Source: JAWKIW01 sp046331175 (GTDB lineage: Bacteria > Actinomycetota > Acidimicrobiia > Acidimicrobiales > Acidimicrobilacustridaceae). From it: DNA of 64,000 nucleotides. The notes beneath the pieces were generated by a model. The model searched no databases. It saw only the letters and a program-made list of their open reading frames with translations, and was not told the DNA's origin. Below, one piece after another: positions 25,198-33,093 of the stretch. Position 1 is the first letter of the stretch, and the number at the start of each line of letters is the position of its first letter. Made by a program: the position numbers and the translations under genes. The DNA lies in the NCBI GenBank assembly GCA_046331175.1, contig JAXLRI010000003.1:1-64000 (forward strand), written 5' to 3'.

Positions 25198-25791
25198 ATG
25201 CTGACGGACCGGGAGAATCCGCCGACGACGACGGAACGGATACTCGACGCGACGCTCGAGGTGCTCGCTCGGTCAGGGCCCCGCAAGCTGTCCCTGTCGG
25301 ATGTCGCCACCACCGCGGGGGTGTCGCGCCCGACCCTCTACCACTGGTTCGCCTCCAAGGAGGCGTTGCTCGACGCGTTCGGTCGCTATGAGCAGGACAA
25401 GTACGACAGGGGGCTCGCGGCGGCGGTCGCCGGGCTCGAAGGCGTGGAACGACTCGACGCGGTGCTGCGGCACATCGTCGACTTCCAGCAGTCCTACTCG
25501 CTTCGCCGCATGGTCGATGTCGAACCCACCCATGTCGTGCACCAGATGACCCGGGTGCTGCCCATCATGCGGGACCGTCTGGAGCCGCTCGTGCCGGGCG
25601 ACGATGCGGCGACGGTCGCTTCGGTGGTGACTCGCGTCGCGCTGAGCCACGCGCTGATCCCCGACGACGACCCCGAGCTGTTCTACGCCGAGCTGCGCCA
25701 CGCCGCCGGACTCAGTCCCGTCGACGGGACTCGCCGCCACCGCAGTCGCCGCCCGTCATCGCGTGTTGGAAGTTCGAAGGAGAGGCGATGA
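25198..25791 (+). CDS. TetR/AcrR family regulator
   Basis: 197 aa from ATG at 25198. HTH: TERILDATLEVLARSGPRKLSLSDVATTAGVSRPTLYHWFASKEALLDAFGRYEQ. Ends in a basic Arg/Ser-rich tail. Overlaps the DUF4345-like gene by 4 bp and is divergent from the PF10118 gene. Confidence 0.87.
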   Translation: MLTDRENPPTTTERILDATLEVLARSGPRKLSLSDVATTAGVSRPTLYHWFASKEALLDAFGRYEQDKYDRGLAAAVAGLEGVERLDAVLRHIVDFQQSYSLRRMVDVEPTHVVHQMTRVLPIMRDRLEPLVPGDDAATVASVVTRVALSHALIPDDDPELFYAELRHAAGLSPVDGTRRHRSRRPSSRVGSSKERR

Positions 25792-26324
25792 ACCCGATTC
25801 TCCACCGGAGGTTGACTCAGGTGTTCCTGGTCGCGAACTCGCTGTTCTGGTTGCCCTGGGGGTTCATCAACCTGATCTGGCCGAAGGCGTGGTCGGGCGA
25901 CGTGATCGCCGGGATGAACGTCTACGACCTCTCCGACGCCGTCTCTCGTACCGAGGTGCGGGCCATGTATGGGGGTCTGCAGATGGCGATCGGGGTATTC
26001 GCTCTGCTCGGCGCGTTCCGACCCCGCTTCCGCGACGCCGTGCTCATGTTCTTCGTCCTCGCCCTCACCGGCCTTGCGTTGTGCCGGTTCGGCGGGATGG
26101 TCGCCGAGGGCGAGACCAGCTACCTGTCGTTCAGTGTCAGTGGAATCTCTCCGGGTCGCTACAACCAGACCGGCCTGGCGATGTACGAGCTCCCCAACAT
26201 GATCTTCGCTTGGGTGCTTCTCCTGACTCGGCCACGGGTGACCTCGCCCGAGTCCGAGATCGACGCGCTGCGAGCCGAGAATGAGCGACTCCGCCACCGA
26301 CTCGACGAGCAAGGGATCAACTGA
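25788..26324 (+). CDS. DUF4345-like four-TM membrane protein
   Basis: 178 aa. Four hydrophobic segments: VFLVANSLFWLPWGFINLIW, MYGGLQMAIGVFALLGAF, AVLMFFVLALTGLALC and LAMYELPNMIFAWVLLLT, then a short charged coiled-coil tail (SEIDALRAENERLRHRLDEQ). The RAMYGGLQMAIGVF segment is typical of the DUF4345 group. Function unknown. Translationally coupled to the TetR gene. Confidence 0.65.
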   Translation: MNPILHRRLTQVFLVANSLFWLPWGFINLIWPKAWSGDVIAGMNVYDLSDAVSRTEVRAMYGGLQMAIGVFALLGAFRPRFRDAVLMFFVLALTGLALCRFGGMVAEGETSYLSFSVSGISPGRYNQTGLAMYELPNMIFAWVLLLTRPRVTSPESEIDALRAENERLRHRLDEQGIN

Positions 26325-26422
26325 TGGAGTTGACCTGGATTCGTGGACACGGGTTCAGCAAGTGGTTGCCATCGGGCCCGCGAGTCCACTCCCGAGGTTC
26401 GCCGCCCCCGAAGCTATGTCAA

Positions 26423-26481
26423 AACCGTACTGATTTCAGTACGGTTCCGCCTTGTCATCACCGTACCGCTGACAGTACGGT
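26423..26481 (+). promoter_or_regulatory. Two inverted repeats in the AbiE promoter
   Basis: IR1: AACCGTACTGA and TCAGTACGGTT (26423-26446) around a 2-bp centre. IR2: ACCGTAC and GTACGGT (26460-26481), ending 6 bp before the AbiEi start codon. Centres are 36 bp apart. Known from streptococcal AbiE: the antitoxin AbiEi represses its operon by binding two inverted repeats, the same layout as seen here. Confidence 0.75.
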
Positions 26482-26487
26482 TGTGAC

Positions 26488-27039
26488 ATGGCCCTGGCTG
26501 ACACCTATCGACGGCGGTTGCGAGAGGTCGCGCTCGATCAGTACGGCTACGTCACGACCCGCGACGCGGAACGGCTCGGCGTGCCGGCGGTCGAGCTGCG
26601 CAAGCTCGCCCAGCGCGGCGGTCTCGACCACATCGCCTACGGGCTCTACCGGTTCGACGACGTCCCCACCACTGGACGCGACCAGTACATGGAAGCGGTA
26701 CTTCGGGTCGGGCCTGGCGCCTACCTGACCCACGATGCGGTGCTCGCACTGCACGACCTCGGCCTCGTCAACCCTCGCCGCATCCGGGTCGGAACCCCCA
26801 AGCGGGCCCGCCCGCACCTGCCCGAGGACGTCGAGGTCGTCCAGCGGCACCTCGACAAGGGCGAGCTGACCGTCTTCGAGGGGATCCCGACCACCACGGT
26901 CCGACGAGCCCTGCTCGACTGCCGCGACCTCGTGATGCGAGAGCGACTGCTCGACGCCGCCCGAGAAGCAGCCCGGCGGGGCCTGCTGCGCCGCGACCAA
27001 GCCGACCAGGTGATCAGCGAGATCGGCGACGCGGCATGA
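26488..27039 (+). CDS. abiEi: AbiEi-type antitoxin/transcriptional repressor (type IV TA)
   Basis: 183 aa. N-terminal winged-helix (LREVALDQYGYVTTRDAERLGVPAVELRKLAQRGGLDHIAYGLYRFDDVP) followed by the AbiEi_4-type core GAYLTHDAVLALHDLGLVNPRRIRVGTPKR and helical C-terminus. It overlaps the toxin gene by 4 bp. Role: neutralises AbiEii and represses the operon through the inverted repeats just upstream. Such modules give abortive phage defence and stabilise mobile elements. Confidence 0.87.
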   Translation: MALADTYRRRLREVALDQYGYVTTRDAERLGVPAVELRKLAQRGGLDHIAYGLYRFDDVPTTGRDQYMEAVLRVGPGAYLTHDAVLALHDLGLVNPRRIRVGTPKRARPHLPEDVEVVQRHLDKGELTVFEGIPTTTVRRALLDCRDLVMRERLLDAAREAARRGLLRRDQADQVISEIGDAA

Positions 27040-27890
27040 GCCCGAAGCGCGAGGAACCACCGTCGAACCTGCGGTCGCTCGAGGCTCGCATCTCCAACAT
27101 CGCCCGCGACCGAGACCGCCCCCTGCGGCGCGTGCAGCGTGTGATCGCCAACACCGTGGTTGGCCAGATGCTGCCGCCCAGCGTCGTGAAGGGAGGCACA
27201 GCGATGAGGCTGCGCGTCGGTGAGGCCGCAAGCCGCTTCACTCCGGACCTCGACGCCGCCCGCTCCGCCGAGGTGACCCTCGACGACTACCTCGACGCGC
27301 TCGCCGCCCGACTCGCCGAAGGGTGGGGCGGCTTCACCGGCGAACTCGAGGAGCTCGACCCACCCCAACCCGAAGGCGTGCCGGAGGACTACGTCATGCG
27401 GCCCTTCGTCATCCGTCTCGCCTACCAGGGCCGGCACTGGCTGAGCGTCCCCTTCGAGCTCGGCCACGACGAGATCGGCAGCACCGAACGACACGAGCTT
27501 CGCATCGCCGACGACATCGTCGAACTGTTCGACATCATCGGCCTCGACCCCCCGGACCCGATCCCCGTCCTGGCCCTCGATCACCAGATCGCCCAGAAGC
27601 TCCACGCCTGCACGGCGATCAACACGAAGACCGGCGGCAACGAACGCGCCCACGACCTGGTCGACCTGCAGATCCTCGAACAGGAAGAAGACATCGACTA
27701 CGCCGCGCTGAACGCCACCGCGCAACGCCTGTTCGCGGCCCGGCGCAGCCAGCCGTGGCCGCCGACCGTCGTCGCCTACGAGCGGTGGGACACCATCTAC
27801 GCCGAAGCCGCCGACGGGCTCGACGTCATCGAACACGTCGACGCCGCCGTCGCCTGGGCCAACGACTTCATCGCCCGCGCCGCCCGCTGA
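27036..27890 (+). CDS. abiEii: AbiEii-type nucleotidyltransferase toxin
   Basis: 284 aa. Nucleotidyltransferase motif I VVKGGTAMRLRVGE, motif II as RFTPDLDAA (the usual form is R-x-S-x-D-x-D), then VLALDHQIAQKLHACTAIN and RAHDLVDLQILE, the conserved downstream lysine and Asp-Leu-x-Asp motifs. Members transfer nucleotides to cellular targets such as tRNA and cause reversible growth arrest. Complete with its antitoxin, so presumably active. Confidence 0.87.
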   Translation: MSPKREEPPSNLRSLEARISNIARDRDRPLRRVQRVIANTVVGQMLPPSVVKGGTAMRLRVGEAASRFTPDLDAARSAEVTLDDYLDALAARLAEGWGGFTGELEELDPPQPEGVPEDYVMRPFVIRLAYQGRHWLSVPFELGHDEIGSTERHELRIADDIVELFDIIGLDPPDPIPVLALDHQIAQKLHACTAINTKTGGNERAHDLVDLQILEQEEDIDYAALNATAQRLFAARRSQPWPPTVVAYERWDTIYAEAADGLDVIEHVDAAVAWANDFIARAAR

Positions 27891-27980
27891 CGCCCCGCGA
27901 TCGAGCCCGGCCGTTCCCATCCTCCGCCTGTCATCGGGGAGCAAGAGATCACTTGCCCGACACGCAGCGTGACCGGCGCT

Positions 27981-28032
27981 CGCGCCATTTTCGATCGGCT
28001 TGATGGCGCGGCGATGGCGCGAGAATGGCGCG
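27981..28032. promoter_or_regulatory. ATGGCGCG arm-type repeats, E2 right end
   Basis: One inverted copy (CGCGCCAT, 27981-27988) and three direct copies at 28003, 28014 and 28025, exactly 11 bp apart. They stand about 145 bp before the att-like core at 28176, matching the geometry of the E1 right end. Confidence 0.55.
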
Positions 28033-28175
28033 AAAATCTTCCGCCAGCTTCCGCAGAAGGGCCGTCGTGGGCTGTCGGGCCCCGATCGCGATGTGGCCCG
28101 TGACCTGCGGATTCATGGCCCTTGGCGACCCTTGATGGCCCAATCGAGGAAGTTGTGACCGACGATGGATTTTCA

Positions 28176-28309
28176 TTCACACGGCAGCACGGCAGAGTTC
28201 AATTCGCTTACGGTGAGTGGTTTCAATTCAGTTCGGGGCGATTGGCTCAGTTGGTTAGAGCGCCTGCTTCACACGCAGGAGGTCGGCAGTTCGAGTCTGC
28301 CATCGCCCA
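28176..28309. repeat. 134-bp junction module, copy 2 (E2/E3 junction)
   Basis: Begins with the att-like TTCACACGGCAG (28176-28187), continues with the 60-bp lead and ends with tRNA-Val copy 3. Five mismatches to 23991-24124. Confidence 0.8.
28236..28309 (+). tRNA. tRNA-Val (CAC), island copy 3
   Basis: 74 nt, identical to island copy 2 except GATTG for GATTA before the D-stem. All stems pair; anticodon loop TTCACAC. Position 9/10 changes are compatible with function, so probably active. Confidence 0.88.
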
Positions 28310-28356
28310 CTCTGCAGACCTTCGGGCCAACACGCAGCGCGACCACGGTGCGTGGG

Positions 28357-28388
28357 ATGGCGCGGGGAAATGGCGCGGAAATGGCGCG
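28357..28388. promoter_or_regulatory. ATGGCGCG arm-type repeats, E3 left end
   Basis: Copies at 28357, 28370 and 28381; spacing 13 and 11 bp, as at E2's left end. The preceding GTGCGTGGG is also shared with that site. Confidence 0.55.
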
Positions 28389-28405
28389 ATCGCGTCGGGG
28401 ACCGG

Positions 28406-29434
28406 TCACCACCTTTGCCGGGCTTCCTCGGCGAATCCTTGGAGGGCGTCGAACGTGAACGTGTGGCCGTCGTCGGTGCGGATGGTGCCGGCGTAGGTCC
28501 CGAAGACTTGGTGGGTGTCGCTGCCGTAGCCGGTGTCGTCGCCGGCTTTGGTGTGTTTGTCGTAGCGGGGGGTGAGCGTGACGTCGAGCTGGCCGCCGGG
28601 GTCGGTGATGCGCCACGGCGCCATCGGATCGTCCCACTGGTATTGCCAGTCGAGTTCTCGGCCGATCTTGGTGAGCTGGCCGTCGACGAGGAACCCGTTC
28701 TCGGTGAACCCGCTGCCTTCGGTCCATTTGGCCCCGAACTGGAGGCCGATGGTGTGGTCGCCGCTGCGCCCGGCGCCGCCGCCCCAGTTCCATGCGATGG
28801 TGGAGGGCCACCGGCCTCGCCCCACGTCCAGGACACCCCAGGCGTCACCCGCGGCTCCGCCGATCTCCGAGCGCTGGTGGCCGACGACGAGGGTGCCGGT
28901 CGCGGGGCGTGCTTGGTGCTTGGAGGTGAAGTTGAAGGTGGTGTCGTCCCAGGGGATGACGACGTTCAGCGATTCGTGGCCCCGGGGTAGGGCCACGACG
29001 ATGTCGAGCGCGCTGGGGCGGCCGTCTCGCTCTCGCCATTCGGCGACGATGTGGGTTCCCGCCGCGTCGTCGCTGATCTCGATGGCGAAGTCGTCGCGGG
29101 TGAGCTCGAGGGGCTGGGTGCCGCACCGATCGGGGAGCGAGACGTCGGCCGCGGCGACGACGGTTCCGCCCCCGCCGCTTCGATCGGTGCTCAGGTCGGC
29201 CCACCACACGTCAGCGAGGCCGAAGTGGTCGACGTCGGCGTAGACCGCGGAGATGGCGAGGTCTCCGGCGAGGATCGCCCAGTAGTCCCACCGTTTGTTG
29301 CGGCCGTGTTCGCCGAGGAGGTTGGCGCGGTGCAGCGGGTGACGGGACCAGCCGCGGGCGTCGGGGTTGAGTCGGGAGCCGTCGGGGGTGCACAGGTCGA
29401 CCGGGTCGACGAGCTCGCGCTCGTGCGTCGTCAT
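28406..29434 (-). CDS. DUF2804 family protein
   Basis: 342 aa. Recognised by the family's strong N-terminal signature LNPDARGWSRHPLHRANLLGEHGRNKRWDYWAIL and by the Trp/Gly-rich strands WPSTIAWNWGGGAGRSGDHTIGLQFGAKWTEGSGFTENGFLVDG. Predicted beta-sandwich, cytosolic, no signal peptide. Biochemical role unknown; these proteins are widespread in actinobacteria. Divergent from the GH1-like gene with only 24 bp between start codons. Confidence 0.82.
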   Translation of the reverse strand: MTTHERELVDPVDLCTPDGSRLNPDARGWSRHPLHRANLLGEHGRNKRWDYWAILAGDLAISAVYADVDHFGLADVWWADLSTDRSGGGGTVVAAADVSLPDRCGTQPLELTRDDFAIEISDDAAGTHIVAEWRERDGRPSALDIVVALPRGHESLNVVIPWDDTTFNFTSKHQARPATGTLVVGHQRSEIGGAAGDAWGVLDVGRGRWPSTIAWNWGGGAGRSGDHTIGLQFGAKWTEGSGFTENGFLVDGQLTKIGRELDWQYQWDDPMAPWRITDPGGQLDVTLTPRYDKHTKAGDDTGYGSDTHQVFGTYAGTIRTDDGHTFTFDALQGFAEEARQRW

Positions 29435-29458
29435 GGCCGACGAGCCTAGGGTCCCGCC

Positions 29459-30661
29459 ATGTCTCGTTCGCGGCCGTTCCCCGAGTTCGTGGTCGCCTGC
29501 GGTGAGGAGGCATCGGACCCTCTGGTGATGCACGACGACCGTGTGGTGCGCGTCGATGAGCTCGCCGCGAGCGGTCACCTCGATCATCAGGACGACGACC
29601 TGGCGGCCGTGGCGTCGCTCGGTGTCGATGTTTGGCGTTATGGCATGCCTTGGCGGCTGACGGAGCCGGAGCCGGGCGTGTTCGACTGGTTGTTGTGGGA
29701 CCGGGCGCTGGCGGCGTGCGATCGTCACGGGTTGGAGCCGGTGGTCGATCTGTGTCATTTCGGTCTGCCGGATCACTACGCCGGGTTCGGCGATCCGACC
29801 TGGATTGACGGGTTCGTGCGCTACGTCGAGGCGTTCCTCGCCCGCTACCGCGAGCCGATGTGGTTCACGCCGGTGAACGAACCACTCATCACCGCGATGT
29901 GCTCCGGGATGTGGGGGATCTGGAACGACCGGCGCGCGAGCCGACACGACTACATGCGGCTGCTCGCGAACGTGACGTTGGCGAACTTGGAGGCGATCGC
30001 CCGGATCTCGGCTGACCGGGCGGGGTGGTGGATCGGAGCGGAGGGGTTCGGGTGCCACGTCGCTGCGACACCCGAGCACGAGCATGCGGCGACCGTGGCC
30101 CGCGAGCTCGATCAGCTCACGTGGGACCTGCACCTCGGCGCCGATCCGCCGTCTTCGGTCGCGGACGTCTTCGACGTCGTCGATCCCCAGGTCTTGGCCC
30201 GGATCTCCGCGCTGGCCGGCCCAACGGAACGGGTCGTGGCCGGCCATGACTTCTATCCGATCAGCGTGATGGTGCATGGGGTTGTCGAGGAACCGCTGTC
30301 GATCAGGGAACGGGTGGCGGCCTACGAACGCGAAGCCCGCGCCTGGCATGCCCGCTACCAGCGTCCGTTCTGGGTGGCGGAGACCTCGAACCTCGGGCTC
30401 GCCGTCGACGACGGTCCGTGCTGGCTGGACGAGCTGGTCGGTGCGCTCGACCGGTTGCGCGCGGATGGGCTACCGGCCCGCGGGGTGTGTTGGTACAGCC
30501 GAGGTGATCAGTTCGATTGGCACACGATGCTGGCCCGTCCGGTCGGCGAGGTCACCGAGGTCGGCCTCTACGACGCGTCACGCCGTCCACGCCCCGTGGC
30601 ACAGGCCTACGCCGGGGCGTGTCAGATGGTCTGTGTAGGAGCTCCTCATCGAGTGAGGTAG
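29459..30661 (+). CDS. GH1-like (clan A TIM barrel) protein, 3' end altered by IS256
   Basis: 400 aa as read. TIM-barrel elements: GVDVWRYGMPWRLTEPEPGVFDWLLWDRALAACDRHGLEPVVDLCHFGLPD, acid/base Glu in MWFTPVNEPLITAM, nucleophile-region Glu in PFWVAETSNLGL, then GVCWYSRGDQFDW. Resembles family 1 glycosidases and their distant dTDP-rhamnose-reductase-fused relatives. The IS256 copy at 30615 replaces the last 17 residues: the uninterrupted frame resumes at 32063 (YAALATSARVGVAASGQ, stop 32114-32116), whereas now 15 IS-encoded residues end the protein. The catalytic barrel is intact, so it may still work. Confidence 0.72.
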   Translation: MSRSRPFPEFVVACGEEASDPLVMHDDRVVRVDELAASGHLDHQDDDLAAVASLGVDVWRYGMPWRLTEPEPGVFDWLLWDRALAACDRHGLEPVVDLCHFGLPDHYAGFGDPTWIDGFVRYVEAFLARYREPMWFTPVNEPLITAMCSGMWGIWNDRRASRHDYMRLLANVTLANLEAIARISADRAGWWIGAEGFGCHVAATPEHEHAATVARELDQLTWDLHLGADPPSSVADVFDVVDPQVLARISALAGPTERVVAGHDFYPISVMVHGVVEEPLSIRERVAAYEREARAWHARYQRPFWVAETSNLGLAVDDGPCWLDELVGALDRLRADGLPARGVCWYSRGDQFDWHTMLARPVGEVTEVGLYDASRRPRPVAQAYAGACQMVCVGAPHRVR

Positions 30662-32061
30662 TGACATGACGATCGTGATGACCGACGATGCCGTGATGGG
30701 TGAAGCCGAGCAGGCCGCAGTGGATCAGCTGATCGACGCGGGGTTGCTCGATGAGCTGATGGCCCGTGTTGATGCGGGCGAGCTGCAGTTGACCGGTGAG
30801 GGCGGGTTCTTGCCCGGGTTGATCAAGGCGGTGCTCGAGCGTGGTCTGCAGGCCGAGCTGACCGAGCACCTCGGCTATGAGAAGGGCGATCCGGCGGGCC
30901 GGGGGTCGCCGAACTCGAGGAACGGGTCGACCCCCAAGACCGTGTTGACCGAGATCGGTGACGTGGGTCTGGACACGCCCCGGGATCGGGCCGGCAGCTT
31001 CGAGCCCAGGCTGGTCCCGAAGGGCGCCCGCCGGCTCGGCGGCCTCGACGAGATGATCATCTCGCTGTACGCCGGTGGGATGACGGTGCGGGACATCCAG
31101 GCGCACCTGGCCCGCACCATCGGCACCGAGGTGAGCCACGAGACGATCTCCAAGATCACCGACGCCGTCCTCGAAGAGGTCAAGGCGTGGCAGACCCGGC
31201 CCCTCGAGGAGCTCTACCCGATCATCTACCTGGATGCCTTGGTGGTGAAGGTCCGTGACGGCCACCAGGTCCGCAACAAGGCCGCCCACATCGCCGTGGG
31301 CGTCGACCTCGACGGCATCAAGCACGTGCTGGGCATCTGGGTGCAAGCCACCGAAGGCGCCAAGTTCTGGGCGGGGGTGTGCGCCGAGCTGGCCAACCGG
31401 GGCGTCAAGGACGTGCTCATCGTGTGCTGCGATGGCCTCACCGGGTTCCCCGAGGCCATCGAGGCGACCTGGCCCCAGGCCACCGTGCAGACCTGTGTCG
31501 TGCACCTCATCCGGGCGTCGATGCGGTTCGTGTCCTACAAGGACCGCAAGAAGGTCGCGGCGGGCCTCAAGGCCATCTACACCGCCCCCACCGTCGAGGC
31601 CGCCGAGACCGCCCTGTTGGACTTCGAGGGCTCCGAGCTCGGTCAGCGCTACCCAGCGACGGTCTCGACGTGGACCTCGGCCTGGGAGCGGTTCATCCCG
31701 TTCCTGGAGTTCCCGCCCGAGGTCCGCCGGATCATCTACACGACCAACGCCATCGAGTCGCTGAACTACCAGCTCCGCAAGATCATCAAGAACCGCGGGC
31801 ACTTCCCCAACGACGACGCCGTCATCAAGCTGTTGTGGCTCGCCATCCGCGACATCGAAGACAAGCGGGCCCGGCAACGAGCCAAGGAGGCCGGCAAGGC
31901 CCGCAACGACCGGCGAGCCCCCGGCCGTCTCGTCGAAGGCGCCACCACCCACGGCTGGAAAGCCGCCCTGGGCGCCCTCACCATCGCCTACCCCGACCGC
32001 GTCGCCGGCCGGATCTGACCAACCAACCACGAGCTACTTACACAGAAGACTTGACAGGCTC
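30615..32061 (+). mobile_element. IS256-family insertion sequence, copy 1 (1447 bp)
   Basis: Terminal inverted repeats align without gaps: left GGGCGTGTCAGATGGTCTG, right (reverse complement) GAGCCTGTCAAGTCTTCTG. Flanked by an 8-bp duplication. Same length as copy 2 (44285-45731), and the sequences appear identical throughout. Confidence 0.93.
30666..32018 (+). CDS. IS256-family (mutator-like) transposase, copy 1
   Basis: 450 aa DDE transposase. Typical text: LTEHLGYEKGDPAGRGSPNSRNGSTPKTVLTEIGDVGLDTPRDRAGSFEPRLV, LYAGGMTVRDIQAHLARTIGTEVSHETISKITD, first Asp in YPIIYLDALVVKVRDG, second in VLIVCCDGLTGFPEAI, and RRIIYTTNAIESLNYQLRKIIKNRGHFPNDDAVIKLLWLAI with the late Glu. Same protein as copy 2. 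Confidence 0.96.
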   Translation: MTIVMTDDAVMGEAEQAAVDQLIDAGLLDELMARVDAGELQLTGEGGFLPGLIKAVLERGLQAELTEHLGYEKGDPAGRGSPNSRNGSTPKTVLTEIGDVGLDTPRDRAGSFEPRLVPKGARRLGGLDEMIISLYAGGMTVRDIQAHLARTIGTEVSHETISKITDAVLEEVKAWQTRPLEELYPIIYLDALVVKVRDGHQVRNKAAHIAVGVDLDGIKHVLGIWVQATEGAKFWAGVCAELANRGVKDVLIVCCDGLTGFPEAIEATWPQATVQTCVVHLIRASMRFVSYKDRKKVAAGLKAIYTAPTVEAAETALLDFEGSELGQRYPATVSTWTSAWERFIPFLEFPPEVRRIIYTTNAIESLNYQLRKIIKNRGHFPNDDAVIKLLWLAIRDIEDKRARQRAKEAGKARNDRRAPGRLVEGATTHGWKAALGALTIAYPDRVAGRI

Positions 32062-32185
32062 CTACGCCGCCCTGGCGACTTCCGCCCGGGTGGGCGTCGC
32101 CGCGTCCGGGCAATAGCGGAGAAGCCAGTTCGCGGGGCCTCGCCGAGGTCGAGCACGCGCGTCTCCCGAGCGCGACCATGACGGC

Positions 32186-33058
32186 GTGAACGACGAGCGC
32201 GAACCGTTCAGGATGCCCGCAGCGTTCATCGGGCACGGCAGCCCGATGAACACGCTGGAGCAGAACCGCTTCACCGAGGCCTGGGGCGCCTTGGGCGAGA
32301 GCGTGCCCACCCCCGAGGCGGTGCTGTGTGTCTCCGCGCACTGGTACACGAACGCCACCGCGGTGACCGCCATGGCGCAGCCGCGGGTCATCCACGACTT
32401 CTACGGGTTCCCCCAGGAGCTGTTCGACTTTGACTACCCCGCGCCTGGTCACCCCGAGATCGCCGAGCTGGTCGCCGAGACGGTCAAGCCACGCTGGGTC
32501 GGGCTCGATGTCGACAGCTGGGGTCTCGACCACGGCACCTGGTCGGTGCTGGCCCACGTGTTCCCCGCCGCCGATGTGCCCGTCGTGCAGCTGTCGATCA
32601 ACGCGCTGCAGCCCTTGGACTACCACCTCGACATCGGCGCCCGACTCGCGCCGCTTCGCGATCAGGGTGTGCTGATCATCGCCAGCGGCAACATCGTGCA
32701 CAACCTCCGCCGCATCGACTGGAGCGATCCCGATGGCGCCACCGACTGGAACCGGCGGTTCGACGACGCGGCCGCCACGCTGTTGCGCGACCGCCCCGGC
32801 GACATCCTCGAGCTCGTCGCGCACGCCGACTTTGAGTTGGCGGTGCCCACCCCCGACCACTTCATCCCCATGCTCTACCTCGCCGCCCTGGCCGACGCCA
32901 CCGACGACACACTCGACGTGTTCGTCGAGGGGGCTGCCTTCGGGTCGATCTCGATGACCAGCTACACGCTCGGGGCAGACTGCCCTCCGTCGACGAGCAG
33001 CGACCCCGCGCCGGTCACGAGGTCCGCGACCGCGCCGCCGGAGGAGACCAACCTCTGA
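32186..33058 (+). CDS. DODA-type extradiol aromatic ring-opening dioxygenase
   Basis: 290 aa from GTG at 32186. Class III extradiol (LigB/YgiD) features: AFIGHGSPMNTLEQNRFTEAW with the first His ligand, VSAHWYTNATAVT, the SWGLDHGTWSVLAHVFPAADVPVVQLSIN block with the His ligand and general base, and SGNIVHNLRRIDW. Ferrous-iron enzyme cleaving catechol-like rings (4,5-DOPA type). No obvious ring-hydroxylating partner beside it, though P450s lie in E1. Transcribed alone. Confidence 0.87.
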   Translation: MNDEREPFRMPAAFIGHGSPMNTLEQNRFTEAWGALGESVPTPEAVLCVSAHWYTNATAVTAMAQPRVIHDFYGFPQELFDFDYPAPGHPEIAELVAETVKPRWVGLDVDSWGLDHGTWSVLAHVFPAADVPVVQLSINALQPLDYHLDIGARLAPLRDQGVLIIASGNIVHNLRRIDWSDPDGATDWNRRFDDAAATLLRDRPGDILELVAHADFELAVPTPDHFIPMLYLAALADATDDTLDVFVEGAAFGSISMTSYTLGADCPPSTSSDPAPVTRSATAPPEETNL

Positions 33059-33093
33059 CACCGACCCTGAGTTCGTGCGGCCGACCCGGGGGT

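Larger units (their letters stand above)
24003..28187. mobile_element. Element E2 (about 4.2 kb, no integrase)
   Basis: Bounded by the cores at 23990-24002 and 28176-28187. Left end: tRNA-Val copy plus three ATGGCGCG repeats. Right end: one inverted and three direct ATGGCGCG repeats about 145 bp before the core. Cargo: PF10118-like diiron protein, TetR, DUF4345-like protein and AbiEi/AbiEii. With intact-looking ends but no recombinase, it resembles a cis-mobilizable element relying on an integrase in trans. Confidence 0.6.
30607..32069. repeat. 8-bp target-site duplication around IS256 copy 1
   Basis: CTACGCCG at 30607-30614 and again at 32062-32069, directly flanking the element. Different from the duplication at copy 2, so the insertions were independent. 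Confidence 0.85.
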
